A stretch of DNA of 64,000 bases from Tillandsia leiboldiana (taxonomy: Eukaryota > Streptophyta > Magnoliopsida > Poales > Bromeliaceae): assembly GCA_029204045.2 (NCBI GenBank), contig CM055061.1:42494977-42558976 (forward strand), read 5' to 3'. Position 1 is the first letter of the stretch. Every line of letters begins with the position of its first letter. The notes below the pieces were generated by a model, which saw nothing but the letters and a program-made list of their open reading frames with translations, ran no database searches and was not told the DNA's origin. Positions 46,975-58,213 of the stretch are shown here, one piece after another. The position numbers and the translations under genes were made by a program.

Positions 46975-47456
46975 AAGCCTACTCCGGAGCGGCACTCGAG
47001 GGGAGCTACCCACACGAGTAAAGCATCTCTGTCATCAATGTCACCAGTATCTCTAAACAGCAGGACTTGATCATCAATCTGATCAAAGTGGGAAAACTCA
47101 ACCACCAAGGAAAGACCCGACCTCAATCGGATGCAACTGAACGATAAGTGGGAAACTCCATCCACTAAAGAAAACTGATACCCAATCAGGTGCATAGAGA
47201 AACATCCGGTCAACCGCCCAATATTCGCGGTTGCCGCAAAGCCCCACAACTAAGCCAACCTGTCCCAGACACGAAGTCCTGACTACCCTATCCAGACCCC
47301 TGCTCGAACCCGAGCAACACTGTCCACTTGACTAGCAAAGGCGGAGAAAGGAAAAGCATGGTTTCTCCTAAGTCAAGTTCCCATAAGTAGTGCAGCAGTA
47401 AAAGATGGCCTAACTACATGACCATACAAGCATGCAAAAGTCCTCAAGGAAATAAA

Positions 47457-47474
47457 GGGGGGGGGGGGGGGGGG
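47457..47474. repeat. Poly-G run of 18
   Basis: It is three G longer than the matching run in the 3' LTR (28807-28821). Confidence 0.85.
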
Positions 47475-50400
47475 TAAAGCATAATAATAGATCCTTTAGG
47501 AATAAACAACATGCCGGAATCCCAAAACTAGACCTATCCACAATTCAAGGTTCATCAATAGAACGATCATAATAACTCCTCAGAGTACAAATCCGCACAT
47601 AGCTACGAAATCCTGTCCCAAAGCATAAACCAACCACATGAAAGGCTATGTGCTAACATGGCATGTTACATAATCTCATAGGGTAACATTATCCTAGGTA
47701 AGCTTACACTAGTCATCACATAGATGTCCAAGTCATGCAAGTCCTCAATATACCTCATAAATACTATTCTTGCAATCATTTATACAAATATCATTATCAA
47801 GCTTACCTACTTACCAACATAAACCATGTACCCTAAACATGCATGCATCAGTCATAGAGGGGTGACATCCCCACAAGTGCACTTATATTTGCCACAACAT
47901 ATTCATTGCCTTAAACAGTTACTGATAATAAGCTTACCCACCTGAAGCGCTTAAACCAAGGCAAACCTGAAGTCGGTGAAGTGGGTAGACGCCCAGGGTC
48001 TAAAATCTGCCAACATAACACCCTCGGTACAAGTCGCGCAAGCCTTGGCTCCAAACAACTGAAAACACCCCTGAGTACATCAATAAGGCTCAACATTACA
48101 CTTTTATTCCAAAATTAACCAAGTATACACAATCTGAAAATCAGTCCCAAAGTCATGCTTATTTCACCTGCCTGAAGTGCCCAGAAAAATCCAATAAAAA
48201 TACCACAGCAATCCTCGCGTCGATACCTTCGAAACGAGTACCTGCACGTCCAATTCTGAGCCCCGTAGGCCGAGTTACAAATTCCACAGTACAGGTGCGC
48301 AAAACCACACAGCAACATAACTGTAATCCCATTTACAGATAAGGGGAAGAACATATACCTTCGGGCAAAACTCAGAAAAATCCAATAAAAATACTGTGAT
48401 ATTCCTTGCGCCGAGTAGATGAAAAAAGTGTATAAGCACGTCGTCAAACGATGCCCGGTTGCGGAGATAACGCCGAAATACCAAGCCGCTGTCCAAATCC
48501 CCTTCACAGAAATGGGATCACAGTAAGCTCGAACAAACACCTCGAGAAGCGCGAAATGAGGGAAAGCTGAAAATACCAAGATCGTAGATCTGTCCGTCGC
48601 GAATCCAGCGGCGAAGAAATCATGCGAAAAGGTGGTCGGAGTAGGCCGGGGGAGCTCGCGCACCGAAACGCGACGAAGGGGAACCCAAAAGGACGAGCGT
48701 CGCGCCGCGCCGTAAAAATGGAAACCTCGATAAGCGTGCGACCAAAAATCCCAAAACTTTGCAGAAGGATGCAGCCAAACTCGGGGATCATCTTTGCTGA
48801 AGGCACCCAGGCAAGAGGAGGCTCGGAAATGGCGGAAAAAGGGGAAAGAAGGAGGCTCGGATCGCTTTTATAGGCTGCAGAAACAATTGAAGAAATACCG
48901 GATATGTCCCAATTTCCGGGCGCAGGGAACTTTCGGGCGCGCACTGTAGCAGCCCGAAATCCCCGCGCGCGAGCACTGTAGCCGCCCGAATCCACCCTGG
49001 GCCTCCACGTCGCCCGCCAAACAGGCGACAGCAACCCCCGCCGCTCCCCGCGCGACACGTGGCGCCCCCCAGACGCCGACACGTGTCCACCCCAAGCGCG
49101 GGAACCGCCCGACAACGCGCCCACGTGCGCTCTGCGCCCGCCGCCTGCGCCTCTGCGCGCACGCTTCCCGAGGCGCCCGCAGGTGCACCGTGGACCGGGT
49201 GCACGTGGACCGGCCAACCGGTGTGCGCCACGTGTCCCCCCACCGGTCCACCGTACACCCGCCTTTCCCGTGGACCGCGCCCGCTGCGCCGGCCCAACCG
49301 GGAACCGCCACGTGGCCCGCGACCGGTGCACGCCTCCGCGGTGGACCGCGCACCCGCCGCTGCCTGCTCCGCCGCGCTCCGCCGCTGCCCGCCGCCGCGC
49401 GCCGCCGCCGCCGGTGCCGGAACAGTACCGTTGCCTCGAAAAATGTGCCGAATCACCCGGACTCCGGAAAAAGCAAGTGAATAGTCCATTTTCATCGTTT
49501 TCGCGCGCTGAATCCAAATCCGAAGTCCAATTTGCCAAATTCCAACTCTAAAAATTGCCGAAGGCATCCGGGAAGATGTTCCTTGGTCCAAACTTCACGC
49601 TGGGTCCTATTTTAATATCCATGGCGCGCGAAACCACTTCTGGAGCTCCGACGGAGTCCACCGATCACCCACGTGATCCATTTAACACACTGAGCCCAAC
49701 ACTAATGTCCAATTGGGGCACCAATCCCACCAACATGCCACATAGGCCTCCGGGAGCTGTAGATGAACCAGTAATCTCGTCGTGGGGATCCGGGTCCCCA
49801 CAACGATGAGCGCCCGAAATCCCCTGGGCTTGACACGTGTCCCGAATACAGGACAGCGTGTGCAAGCCCAGCGGATGACGGCCTGACTGTTCACATGCGT
49901 GACTATTCACACGTGCGGGCAGGCGCCACCTAACCGCCCTGCCACGCACGCGCCCCGAGGCAGCGCCCGTGCCTCCGTGCACCGCGCTCCAAGAGCCCGC
50001 CAATGACACCATGCCACGTGTCCCACGCGCCGGGTCCATGCACTCGCTCGGGGTTCCGTGGACCGCGCAGCAAGCGCCGGCCAATCCGGATGCGCCACGT
50101 GTCCCGGGCCGGGTCCATGCACCAAGCCGCGCCGCTTTGTGGACCGAGCGCTAAAAACCGGCCAATGACAGGCCGCCACGTGGCATTCTGGCGGTCTACA
50201 GTCCCCCCCATGCACCGAAATCCACTATAAACTTCCGGGAGTCCGTTTTTTGGAATCCAGACTTAGAAAAATACGAGCAAATAGCCGTTTTGAAGCGTTT
50301 TTCCATGCTGAATCGAAATCTACCCTCCGTTTGGGCTAAATCCTTTTCTAAAGTTCGGCAAAAACAACCGAAGCCCAAACATGATCCAGAAACCTCACTG

Positions 50401-50508
50401 GGTCCATCCAAAACATCCCTTTGATGTATTATGGGCCCGACACACCAACAATAGGTGTTTCACACTGTGGATTCACGGGAAAACTGCATGGGGACCTGGA
50501 CCACTACA

Positions 50509-51068
50509 TCCTCCCCCACTAAGAAAAGTTTCGATCTCGAAACAAAAGTCATACCTCAAGCCCGGGCCTCGAACAGATAGGGTAGGTGTCCATCATCGTC
50601 GACTCAAGCTCCCAGGTAGCCTCGCGCTCGCCGTGATTACTCCACAAGATCTTCACATAAGGGATGGCCCGACTGCGCAATTCTCTCACCTCTCGATCCA
50701 GAATCAGCAGTGGCCGCTCCTCGTATCCCAAGTCCTCGCTGATCTCCAGTGGGGTGAAGTCGATGACGTGCGACGGGTCGAAAACATACCTCCTCAGAGT
50801 AGAGACATGGAACACATCATGTACATCGGCAAGCCTGGGAGAAAGTGCAAGCCTGTAGGCAACTGGCCCGATACGCTCCAATACCTCGAAAGGTCAAATA
50901 TAACAGGGGCTAAGCTTCCCACGAATGCCGAACCTCCTGATCCCCTTGGACGGCGAGACCTTCAAAAATACATGATCTCCAGCCTGAAACTCTAGGCCTC
51001 GTCGCCGTACATCTGCATAACTCCTCAGTCTGCTCTGGGCGGTCTGAAGATGCTGCCTGATCACTCTG
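50509..51068 (-). pseudogene. pol: C-terminal pol fragment of D element
   Basis: The minus strand reads, in order, VIRQHLQTAQSRLRSYADVRRR, GDHVFLKVSPSKG and GKLSPCYI. A TGA follows at 50894-50896 where relatives have Gly (GGA). It continues in the same frame with MERIGPVAYRLAL, DVFHVSTLRRYVFDPSHV and EATWELE, and stops at 50549. This is the integrase C-terminal region of a Ty3/gypsy polyprotein. The polypurine tract AGTGGGGGAGGA (minus strand) is at 50509-50520. The fragment ends abruptly at the Cassandra element, and the rest of pol is not in the window. Confidence 0.88.
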
Positions 51069-51079
51069 TGTGACGCCCC

Positions 51080-51159
51080 ACTTCCCAGGGGGTCACCCAT
51101 TCTAGAACTACTCTAGCTCTAGCACGCTTAACTCTCATGTTCCTCTTGGATCTTGCTAC
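51080..51159 (-). other. 5S rRNA-like segment in left Cassandra LTR
   Basis: The minus strand carries GAGTTAAGCGTGCT, GAGTAGTTCTAG, then ATGGGTGACC and CCTGGGAAGT in the order and spacing of plant 5S rRNA. These are the internal RNA polymerase III control region (box A, intermediate element, box C). The 5' part of the gene is more diverged. It is in sense orientation relative to the element. Confidence 0.85.
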
Positions 51160-51478
51160 CATCCAAAATGCTATAGCCGGGTTAGAGATTTAGTCCTATT
51201 ATATCATTTATATAGAGGACTAATCCAAATTCCGGGGGTGTCACATTCTTCCCCCCTTTAAGCCCTGACGTCCACGTCAGGCTCAAGCACACTCACAAGC
51301 ACCAGGCGATGTGAGACTCGTCTCGCTAGCCTTAGCCGACCTTGTGAGGAGCTGCACTCCACTCACAACGATCATTAGCCGGGGAGCCTCGCTCTACCCG
51401 CTATATAACCCTGGCTCAGCCGAGACTCATCTCACATTTTCGGCTGGTGAATGGCTCTGATACCAACTGTGACGCCCC

Positions 51479-51558
51479 ACTTCCCAGGGGGTCACCCATC
51501 CTAGAACTACTCTAGCTCTAGCACGCTTAACTCTCATGTTCCTCTTGGATCTTGCTAC
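51479..51558 (-). other. 5S rRNA-like segment in right Cassandra LTR
   Basis: This is a second copy of the segment at 51080-51159, with GGATGGGTGACC intact (the left copy has a one-base change there). As the 5' LTR of the minus-strand element, this copy would drive transcription. It is not a normal 5S gene: it is incomplete and embedded in an LTR. Confidence 0.85.
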
Positions 51559-51644
51559 CATCCAAAATGCTATAGCCGGGTTAGAGATTTAGTCCTATTA
51601 TATCATTTATATAGAGGACTAATCCAAATTCCGGGGGTGTCACA

Positions 51645-52001
51645 GCTTCAGTAGATTAGTTGTTTTATTTTTCCTCTTTTGAGAGACTGATGTAGTGAGG
51701 ATGATATGTATGGAGAGACTGTACACTGTTGTATTTATTGGAGATACCTCCCGGTTGTATTCAGAGCTTGTATATGAGGATATTGTATCATTATCACCTT
51801 TGGGAGGCAGACGTTCCTTTTATTATTTCCAGTTGTACAGTGTTTGATTTTAGTTATACAGCAGGTTTTTATTCATAGCTCTGTTATCTGTTAGCTGTAG
51901 TACTTTTCTTGCAGGTAGGACGCTTCGCCTATGCGGGGTTTGGCATAGGTGGCGGATCTGTTGGCGAGCCCGGGTCGCAGTTTCGACCCCGGGGCGTGAC
52001 A
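51645..52001 (+). repeat. Truncated 5' LTR of element B2
   Basis: Only the last 357 bp of a B LTR remain, from CTTCAGTAGATTAG to CGGGGCGTGACA. They include the conserved TTTTCTTGCAGGTAGGACGC block. The missing left part was lost exactly at the Cassandra end. Confidence 0.88.
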
Positions 52002-52008
52002 GATTAGG

Positions 52009-52020
52009 TGGTATCAGAGC
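52009..52020 (+). other. Primer-binding site of B2
   Basis: TGGTATCAGAGC lies seven bases after the LTR end, complementary to initiator tRNA-Met. Confidence 0.9.
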
Positions 52021-55000
52021 CTAGGTTGTAGGTCGTGGCGGACTTAGAAACCCTAGGCTTGTGGTTTGACCATTGGTTGACTTCGTGAGAGTCGTGACTT
52101 TTAGCGAGAGTCCTGATTGAGTTTTATACCTCTCCCAAGGGACGGGAAGAGTGATTGGCATGTTTATTCTCCTAAGTGATTATGTTGGCTGCAGACAACA
52201 TAATGCTGTGGAACGGGTGACATGCTTTAGACTTTCGCTGGATTGGGTCGAGCGCTGTTTTGTGCTGTTTTGCAGTTTTATCGTGGCGAGCTGTGTCTCC
52301 CCGACGCTGGGTTTTGACCCGTGTACTTCCTGTCATAGCAGTTGAGCTTGAGCGGTTGGTTTTGGGCCGGATACCCGGATTGAGGTCAGAGAATTTCGGA
52401 CCCAGATGACAGGATTGTCAGAGGCTTATCAGCGGCAGAGTGAGTGAGCAGCTGGTCTTGGTGACACAGTGGTCGGAGCACGGAGTAACCCCCTCTGTGC
52501 CAATGTTTAGTGCTGAGGCACCGAGGCAGGGTGGATAGTTGACAGCAGAGGAGCTGTGGGACATGATCGATCTATTGAGCCAGAATCGGCAGATAAACCA
52601 CCCCGACTCGTGAGATTGTGTTTGGAGCCTTTGGAGGCAGAGTCGTGGTTGGTGGTGTTGGTGTGATTAAATGAGAGCCTCCATGTGCTAGAGAGCTTAT
52701 GCAGTTGTTGAACTGCGCGCTCCAAGTTCGAGGGATGAGGCGCATCGGATATGTGGCTAGGAGTGGATTGCGCCTGGATACCTTTCAGTTCTTTCAATCC
52801 CTCCGTTATAGGTTTTGACGCCTCGTTTGAGTAGGCATTGTGTATAGAGCGTGGCGCTGCAGATCCTTTGGATAGGGATCTGCCGCCAGAGGCGAGTTCT
52901 GTATTTTGGCGCTTGGCGCCGGGTGATGGAGGACAAATCGGCCGGCAGAGGCACTTCTGATTTCCTTCCAGGATGACGGGTTCCTGAGATGCCAGAGATC
53001 GGGTGGACCCCGATGGCAGCATCAGCATCTATATCAGAGTGGCGCAGCGGTAGCATGGATGTGTTATCTGTGGAGGACCTTATTCGTCGCCTCAGTGTGA
53101 GCAGAGACAGAGGTCGTGCTCCCTATGTGGATAGTCCTGATTTTTCAGGCAAATTGAGCGACAACCACTTGCATCGAGTGGATGAATCTGTGCCGCCCGG
53201 TTGGAGGGCGCCACGGTAGTGGATCGAGTTGTCGCAGGTATGATTTCATCACAGCAGTCGGGGTTAGAGCATGTTGCATTCCTGCATGGACTAAAGGCAG
53301 ATTTGTTACCACGTGCACTAGAGGTACATGTTTCTGTTGGTGTTGTGCATGTGGAGGAGGCCTGTGGACTATGTCCAATGCAGTTGAGACCGTGAGTCGT
53401 ATCGGCAGACTTATTGGAAATTGTGGCAATTCGGTGTTTGACCTAGTGCTTAGGTTTTGGTTGGCATAGTGCCACCGGATGTTTGACTGCTGGGAGATAG
53501 TATTTTGACCTTCTACGAGGCAGTCGAGAGAAGGCTTGATGGTTGGGATAGTTAGAGCACACAGGTTAGAGCGACAGTGTGTGAGGTGCTTACGGCGGCA
53601 CCGGGACTCAAGGATAGCTCTATTACCCATGAGATCCCGGGTGTGATTTCACCTGAGCTGTTGATGATGCCGCCGGTTAGGGAGAAAGAGATTGTGTTTG
53701 ACGTGGTTTGGGGGACCGCGCCACCCTCGACAGCACCTCATTGGATATCGCCGGTAGAGCGGAGAGAGCTGATGGCGCAGTTGCAGGATCTGATGGATCG
53801 AGGGGTCTGTTTGACCTGATGCCACGCCGTTGGAGTACGGTGGTGATGCCACGTCGTTGATATACGACTGTGAGGGTCCTTTTATGGTTCGAGTGGAGAC
53901 AGGTCTGGGTGGTATCTAGGACCTTTTTGATGGAGTCATACTCCGGCAGTTATAGTATGACGCGAGTACTTACTTGGAATCAGACAACTGAGGACTTTGC
54001 CTAAAGGGCATTCAGGATCCGGTAAGGGCATTATGAGAGCATAGTGAGGCCAAATGGAATGACTAATGCCCTGTGACTTTAGGCTCTGAGGAATGGTTTG
54101 TCCCAGTTGTACTTGGGCGGATTGGGAGTGGTGTTCCCCGAGGATATTTTGATTTACTCCCAGAGCGACTTGGAGCACGAGGAGCACTTGTGGAGGTGCT
54201 ACCATGCCGTGTGGATGAATCTGTATGCCATGTTATTGAGGTACAAGTTGTAGCTTCAGAAGCATACCTTCTTGGGTCACTTTGTTCGAGCTGTAGGGGT
54301 GGCGGTGGAAAATCCGGCCAATATGGATGCTATTTGGGAACTGGCCGAGATCAATATCTACGGTCAAGGTAAGGAGCTTCTTGGACTGGGCAATGCCAGG
54401 AGAGCTTGGCAATCGGATGATGAGACAGATACCAGCGCCAATGCTAGCATTTCCAGTGTTGGGAGAGAGATCTGCGAGTTTTAATGATGCCTCCTGTAGC
54501 GACTGTGGAATTACCGTTGGGTTATCGTTGAGCATTATGGATTACCCCGACAGGGCCACTGTGATGGCGGATATCTGGAGCAGGAAGCTGTCTGGGGTTG
54601 AGTTTGATGATTCCACAGCTGGCGCTGTGGGGACTGTTAAGGTAAACATGGCTTGTGGTTGTGTCCCTGAGGGTTGCCTTGGTTGAGTTGCCACAGGTTG
54701 TGGTTTGGTGCGTGTTGCACTGGCGGTTATTTTGTTTCCCCCAGCTTTTGATGGAGCCCCTGTGGTGTTTTGCGTCTCAGCAGGAGTGTTTTGCTTCTGG
54801 ATCCCTCGCCCGTGATTGACTCGCTCCATCTGAGATCTAGGAATGTTTGGAGTACGAGGGATGCCCGTTGCGAATTCTGGCTCGTGAGATTAGAGGTTGC
54901 GCAATCGGGCTATGCCGTACTGGCTGTCGCTGTTGTTGTTGTTGTCGAGGAGTGATCACGGGGAGTGAGAGGTGACTTGGGAAGCTAGAGTCAGTGCTGA

Positions 55001-55069
55001 TGAGTACTTACCCTTGGTGTTTGTGACACCTGGTGGAATTGAGCTAGTTTCGAGGACGAAACTTTCTTT

Positions 55070-55081
55070 AGTGGGGGAGGA
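55070..55081 (+). other. Polypurine tract of B2
   Basis: AGTGGGGGAGGA lies directly before the LTR start TGTGAGGACC at 55082. Confidence 0.9.
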
Positions 55082-57681
55082 TGTGAGGACCTGGATCCCC
55101 ACGTCGAGATTGCTGGTTGACCAGCAGCTTCTGGAGGCCTATATGGCGCGTCGGTGGTGTTCGTGCACCAATTGGACACTAGTGATGGACTCAGAGTGTT
55201 TAGTGGATCACGAGAGTAGTCAGATGACCCCGTCGAATGCTTAGAAGTGGTTTTGCGCGCGATGGATATTGAAATTGGGCTCAGCGCGAAGTTTGGACGA
55301 AAGAACACCTCTCCGGATGCCTTCGGCAATTTTTAGAGTTGGAGTTTGGCAAATCGGACTTCGGATTTGGTTTCAGCGCGGAAAAACGCTTGAAATCGAC
55401 TGGTTATTTGTCAAATTTGGAGTCCGGATGACCAAAAAGGACTTCCGGAAGTTCTCGGGGCATTTGGGTGCATGGGGGTGAGCCGTGGACCGGCGGGGGC
55501 CACGTGGCAGCTCATTACTGGCCGGTCCACACCGCTCGGTCCACGGGGAATGCGCGGCGGCGCATGGACCATGCGGGGAGCCACGTGGTGCTCTCGGATA
55601 GGCGGGAGCTTGAGGCGCGGTGCAGGGAGTTTTTGCGCGGCTCGGTGGACCGGGCGCACACCACGTGCCATCCCAGGAGTGGCAGGCTCACCGAGGCGCA
55701 GTTTACGGAGCCTGGGAGCGGCGCCTCGGGCCCCGCGCCAGTCAGGAGCGTAGGGCGGCCGGTCGGCCGCACGTGGCCCGCGCCCAAGTGCGGGCCACGT
55801 GTCGGCCCGCCGCTGGCGGGCGCATGCAGCCGCGAGCGGGCTGGGACACGCGGCCGCTTGCCCGCCGCCCCGCACAGCTGTTCGCTGTGCGGGGGGACGC
55901 GTGTCGTGCGGTGGTGGCGCGGCGCGTCGGACCGGGGGTTGTGCGACCCCCCTTAGCGGATCGGGCGCTTGCTTTGGCGCCCGAATCCGAAATGAGGGGG
56001 GGAGGGAGGAGGAGTGTGTTTAATGGTTTTGGGGGCTCATTTTGGCCCTTTTCTGTGCAGATTTCCACAGCAAGTCCTTAAGAGAATTTCTACCCCTACC
56101 TGTGCTGCATCTCTCAGGAGCTTCCCAGAATTTGTAGAATAGGAATTTCGAGGTTTTCCCTTTTTCCGGCGCGGCGCGACGTTTGTTCACCGGCAACCCG
56201 TTTCGTCCGTTCTCAGTGTTTGAGCTCCCTCGACTCATCCCGACACCCGATTTGAGCGATTCTTGTGCCATTGGACTCTCGACAGGTAGGGCTTTATTTT
56301 TGTTGTTTTGAGTTTCCCCTGGTTTTAGATGGATTTCGAGTATTCCGAGCTTCTTTGTGACCCACCTTTCTTTGCGGAGTTTTGGACAGTACTTGCTTGT
56401 TGTGGCTGTAACTTCGCACCCAGGGATCGGATTGCGGCGATTCAAAAGGCATTTCTCATCTACACCTCGCAAGGAATCCACTGAATTTTTCTAAGATTTT
56501 TCTGAGTATTACTAGAAGGTGAAAATCTTCTCTCTCTGCGGATCTTTGGCACAGAATTTTGGTTCAGTCCTTATAGGAGTGTTTCCCTTGCCGAATTTGT
56601 AACTCCGCGTAGGGAACTCGGATTTGGCCGCGCAAGGACTCGTTTCGACCGGTTCGTCGCAAGGATCGCGACGATATTTTTCTTGGAATTTTCTGAGCAC
56701 CCTTCGTAGGTGAAAATCTGTAAACTTTAGACCACATTATTTGGGGACAGATTTTGTGATGATTGTAGAACTAAAGTGATGTATGTCCTTATTGGAGATT
56801 GGTACAGTGTTGCGGCGGACTTTTGATGCGAGCGCGGGTTTTCACTTTTCGGACAAGGATTTTAGCGCTCGAGGTGGGTACCGTTGTTAACCTCCTATTT
56901 GTGATAACCCACTAGGCATATTGGAGCTAATCCTATGTAATGTTGCTAGTATACTAGTGGAATGAACATAGCATGCTTAATGAAAAGAAGAGGACTTGTA
57001 CTTGATACTTGCATCTTTAGAGGACTAGATACTAACAAAGGGTAACTCTTACAAGTGTTAAGTTGATTGGAATCCCTGGAATTATTGCTTAAACCTTTTG
57101 GTAATAATCGGCTAAATTCATATTATACTTATGTATAATAGGGAGACTTAAGCATGTGTATAATTTGGCTTGTGGCAGGTTAGTACTTCAGATATTCAAA
57201 TAAAGTCATACTGTAAATCTTGTAAGAATTAGAACACTGAAATTATTCTGTTAAGAAAGGACTTTTGCATGCTTGAATGGTCACCTAGTTAGGCCACCTT
57301 TTTCTGCTGAACTATCATGCTGGAATTGACTTAGGAGAAACCATGATTTCATTCTCTCCAGTTACCTTGACATACGGGATATCATGCCCGGGTTAGGGCA
57401 GGGGCTGGGATAGGGTAGGCAGGTACTTGGGATTCGGGACAGGCAGGCTGTGTAGGCAGGGTATTGCGGCGACCGCGGATTTTGGGCGGTTGACCGGACA
57501 TTTGTTGTTGCATTAGATCGGGGAGAGGATTTGGGTTTCTTTCAGTGGATGGTACTTTTATTTAGATCAGTGTCATGATCCAGTCATGCGGACTTATTCT
57601 CCTTGGATACTTATTACTCAGGCATTTTACTCGTGTGGGTCGCTCCCCTCGAGTGCCACTCCGGAGTGCGCGATATTCAGA

Positions 57682-57895
57682 CTTTGAGTCCTTGAGAATC
57701 CTATCCCCTATCGGTGTTATGCGTAGGCTGGCATACCCGATTTGGCAGGCACCTTTGAGTCCTTGAGACTCCTATCCCCTATCGGTGTTATGCGTAGGCT
57801 GGCATACCCGATTTGGCAGGCACCCTTGAGTCCTTGAGACTCCTATTCCCAATCGGTGTTATGCGTAGGCTGGCATACCCGATTTGGCAGGCACA
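57682..57895 (+). repeat. 70-bp tandem repeat, three copies
   Basis: Each copy carries TTGAGTCCTTGAGACTCC followed by ATCGGTGTTATGCGTAGG and CATACCCGATTTGGCAGG. It lies in the B2 3' LTR. Confidence 0.9.
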
Positions 57896-57944
57896 GCAGG
57901 CAGTATCATCTTTACTAGTGGCGCTAGGTCGAGGTCATGGCAGG

Positions 57945-58213
57945 AATAGTAGGCATAGCAGGCAGGCAGGCGTAGCAGGCAGGCAGGCAGGCATGGCAGG
58001 CATAGTAGGCATAGCAGGCAGGCAGGCGTAGCAGGCAGGCAGGCAGGCATGGCAGGCATAGTAGGCATAGCAGGCAGGCAGGCAGGCATGGCCGGCATAG
58101 TAGGCATAGCAGGCAGGCAGGCGTAGCAGGCAGGCCGGCCGGCATGGCCGGCATAGTAGGCATAGCAGGCAGGCAGGCGTAGCAGGCAGGCAGGCAGGCA
58201 TGGCCGGCATAGT
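57945..58213 (+). repeat. GGCA-based complex microsatellite
   Basis: Runs of GGCA and GGCATAGTA/GGCATAGCA/GGCGTAGCA units form a higher unit of about 50-60 bp repeated about five times. Element E inserted at its right end. Confidence 0.9.

Larger units (their letters stand above)
27102..49802 (-). mobile_element. Complete family B element with TSD ACGAT, interrupted by copia
   Basis: ACGAT lies at 27097-27101 and 49803-49807. Reading on the minus strand: 5' LTR 49802-45751, primer-binding site, internal region 45750-42359, polypurine tract, 3' LTR 42358-27102. Without the copia insertion it is about 11.5 kb. By eye the two LTRs differ at roughly 30-35 positions in about 4.05 kb (about 0.8%), so the insertion is fairly recent. 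Its internal region is nevertheless a collapsed remnant, so it must have used proteins from another element. Confidence 0.93.
45751..49802 (-). repeat. 5' LTR of complete B element (4052 bp)
   Basis: It is uninterrupted and is the reference LTR for family B. The minus-strand start is TGTGGGGACCCGGATCCCC and the end is GGGGCGTGACA. U3 is GC-rich with CACGTG motifs (about 49068-49315). TATA CCTATAAAAG is at 48865-48874. It contains the four-copy 21-bp repeat (46889-46974), poly-G (47457-47474) and the copia-empty site (48446-48450). No gene is present; sense and antisense ORFs of 160-340 codons here are GC-rich frames without protein character. Confidence 0.92.
24799..50508 (-). repeat. 3' LTR of D element, split by the B element
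   Basis: Its own pieces are 24799-27101 and 49808-50508 (49803-49807 is the second TSD copy), about 3.0 kb in total. The plus strand starts TGTCACGCCCCGGGTG and ends CCACTACA, as in the solo D LTR. TATA (CTTATAAATA on the minus strand) lies near 26995. A candidate donor CTCGAG|GTGGGTGATC lies near 26337 on the minus strand. The right piece holds several CACGTG motifs upstream of the promoter. Confidence 0.88.
24799..51068 (-). mobile_element. 3' part of a family D Ty3/gypsy element, minus strand, hosting nested elements
   Basis: It comprises the 3' LTR (24799-50508), polypurine tract (50509-50520) and the C-terminal part of pol (to 51068). Beyond that the element is lost at the Cassandra junction. 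The complete B element 27102-49802 is inserted in its LTR. It is itself inserted into the C LTR at 24799. Confidence 0.87.
51069..51644 (-). mobile_element. Cassandra-type TRIM with 5S rRNA-derived LTRs (576 bp)
   Basis: Two 177-bp direct repeats (51069-51245, 51468-51644) differ at one base (CCCATTCTAG versus CCCATCCTAG). They enclose 222 bp with a primer-binding site next to the right repeat (51453-51465, TGGTATCAGAGCC on the minus strand) and a polypurine tract next to the left (51246-51260, TAAAGGGGGGAAGAA on the minus strand). There is no coding capacity. The LTRs contain 5S rRNA-like sequence, the hallmark of Cassandra. The flanks do not match: CTCTG on the left, GCTTC on the right. They also belong to different elements (D pol and B LTR). 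Confidence 0.92.
52002..55081 (+). pseudogene. Collapsed internal region of element B2
   Basis: It is 3080 bp long, where a functional relative would have about 4.5-5 kb. No gag start is recognisable. Near 53660-53820 a frame reads MMPPVREKE, VFDVVWGTAP, SPVERRELMAQLQDLMDRG, the segment before the RT domain, then stops. Near 54140-54190 is the RT remnant DILIYSQSDLEHEEHL. Near 54840-55081 is the pol tail with FEDETF before the polypurine tract at 55070-55081. Domains between these pieces are missing. The arrangement matches the internal region of the B element at 42359-45750. Confidence 0.82.

Noticed and set aside
51080..51159. Genuine 5S rRNA gene
   Set aside because: Only the internal promoter region is well conserved. 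It is duplicated in the two LTRs of a TRIM and has lost other parts of the gene.
51069..51644. MITE or other DNA transposon
   Set aside because: The repeats are direct, not inverted, with a tRNA-Met primer site and a polypurine tract inside, which identifies a retrotransposon-type TRIM.
57945..58213. Functional GGCA repeat gene or regulatory element
   Set aside because: It is a simple-sequence expansion inside an LTR; open frames in it are repetitive and without homology.
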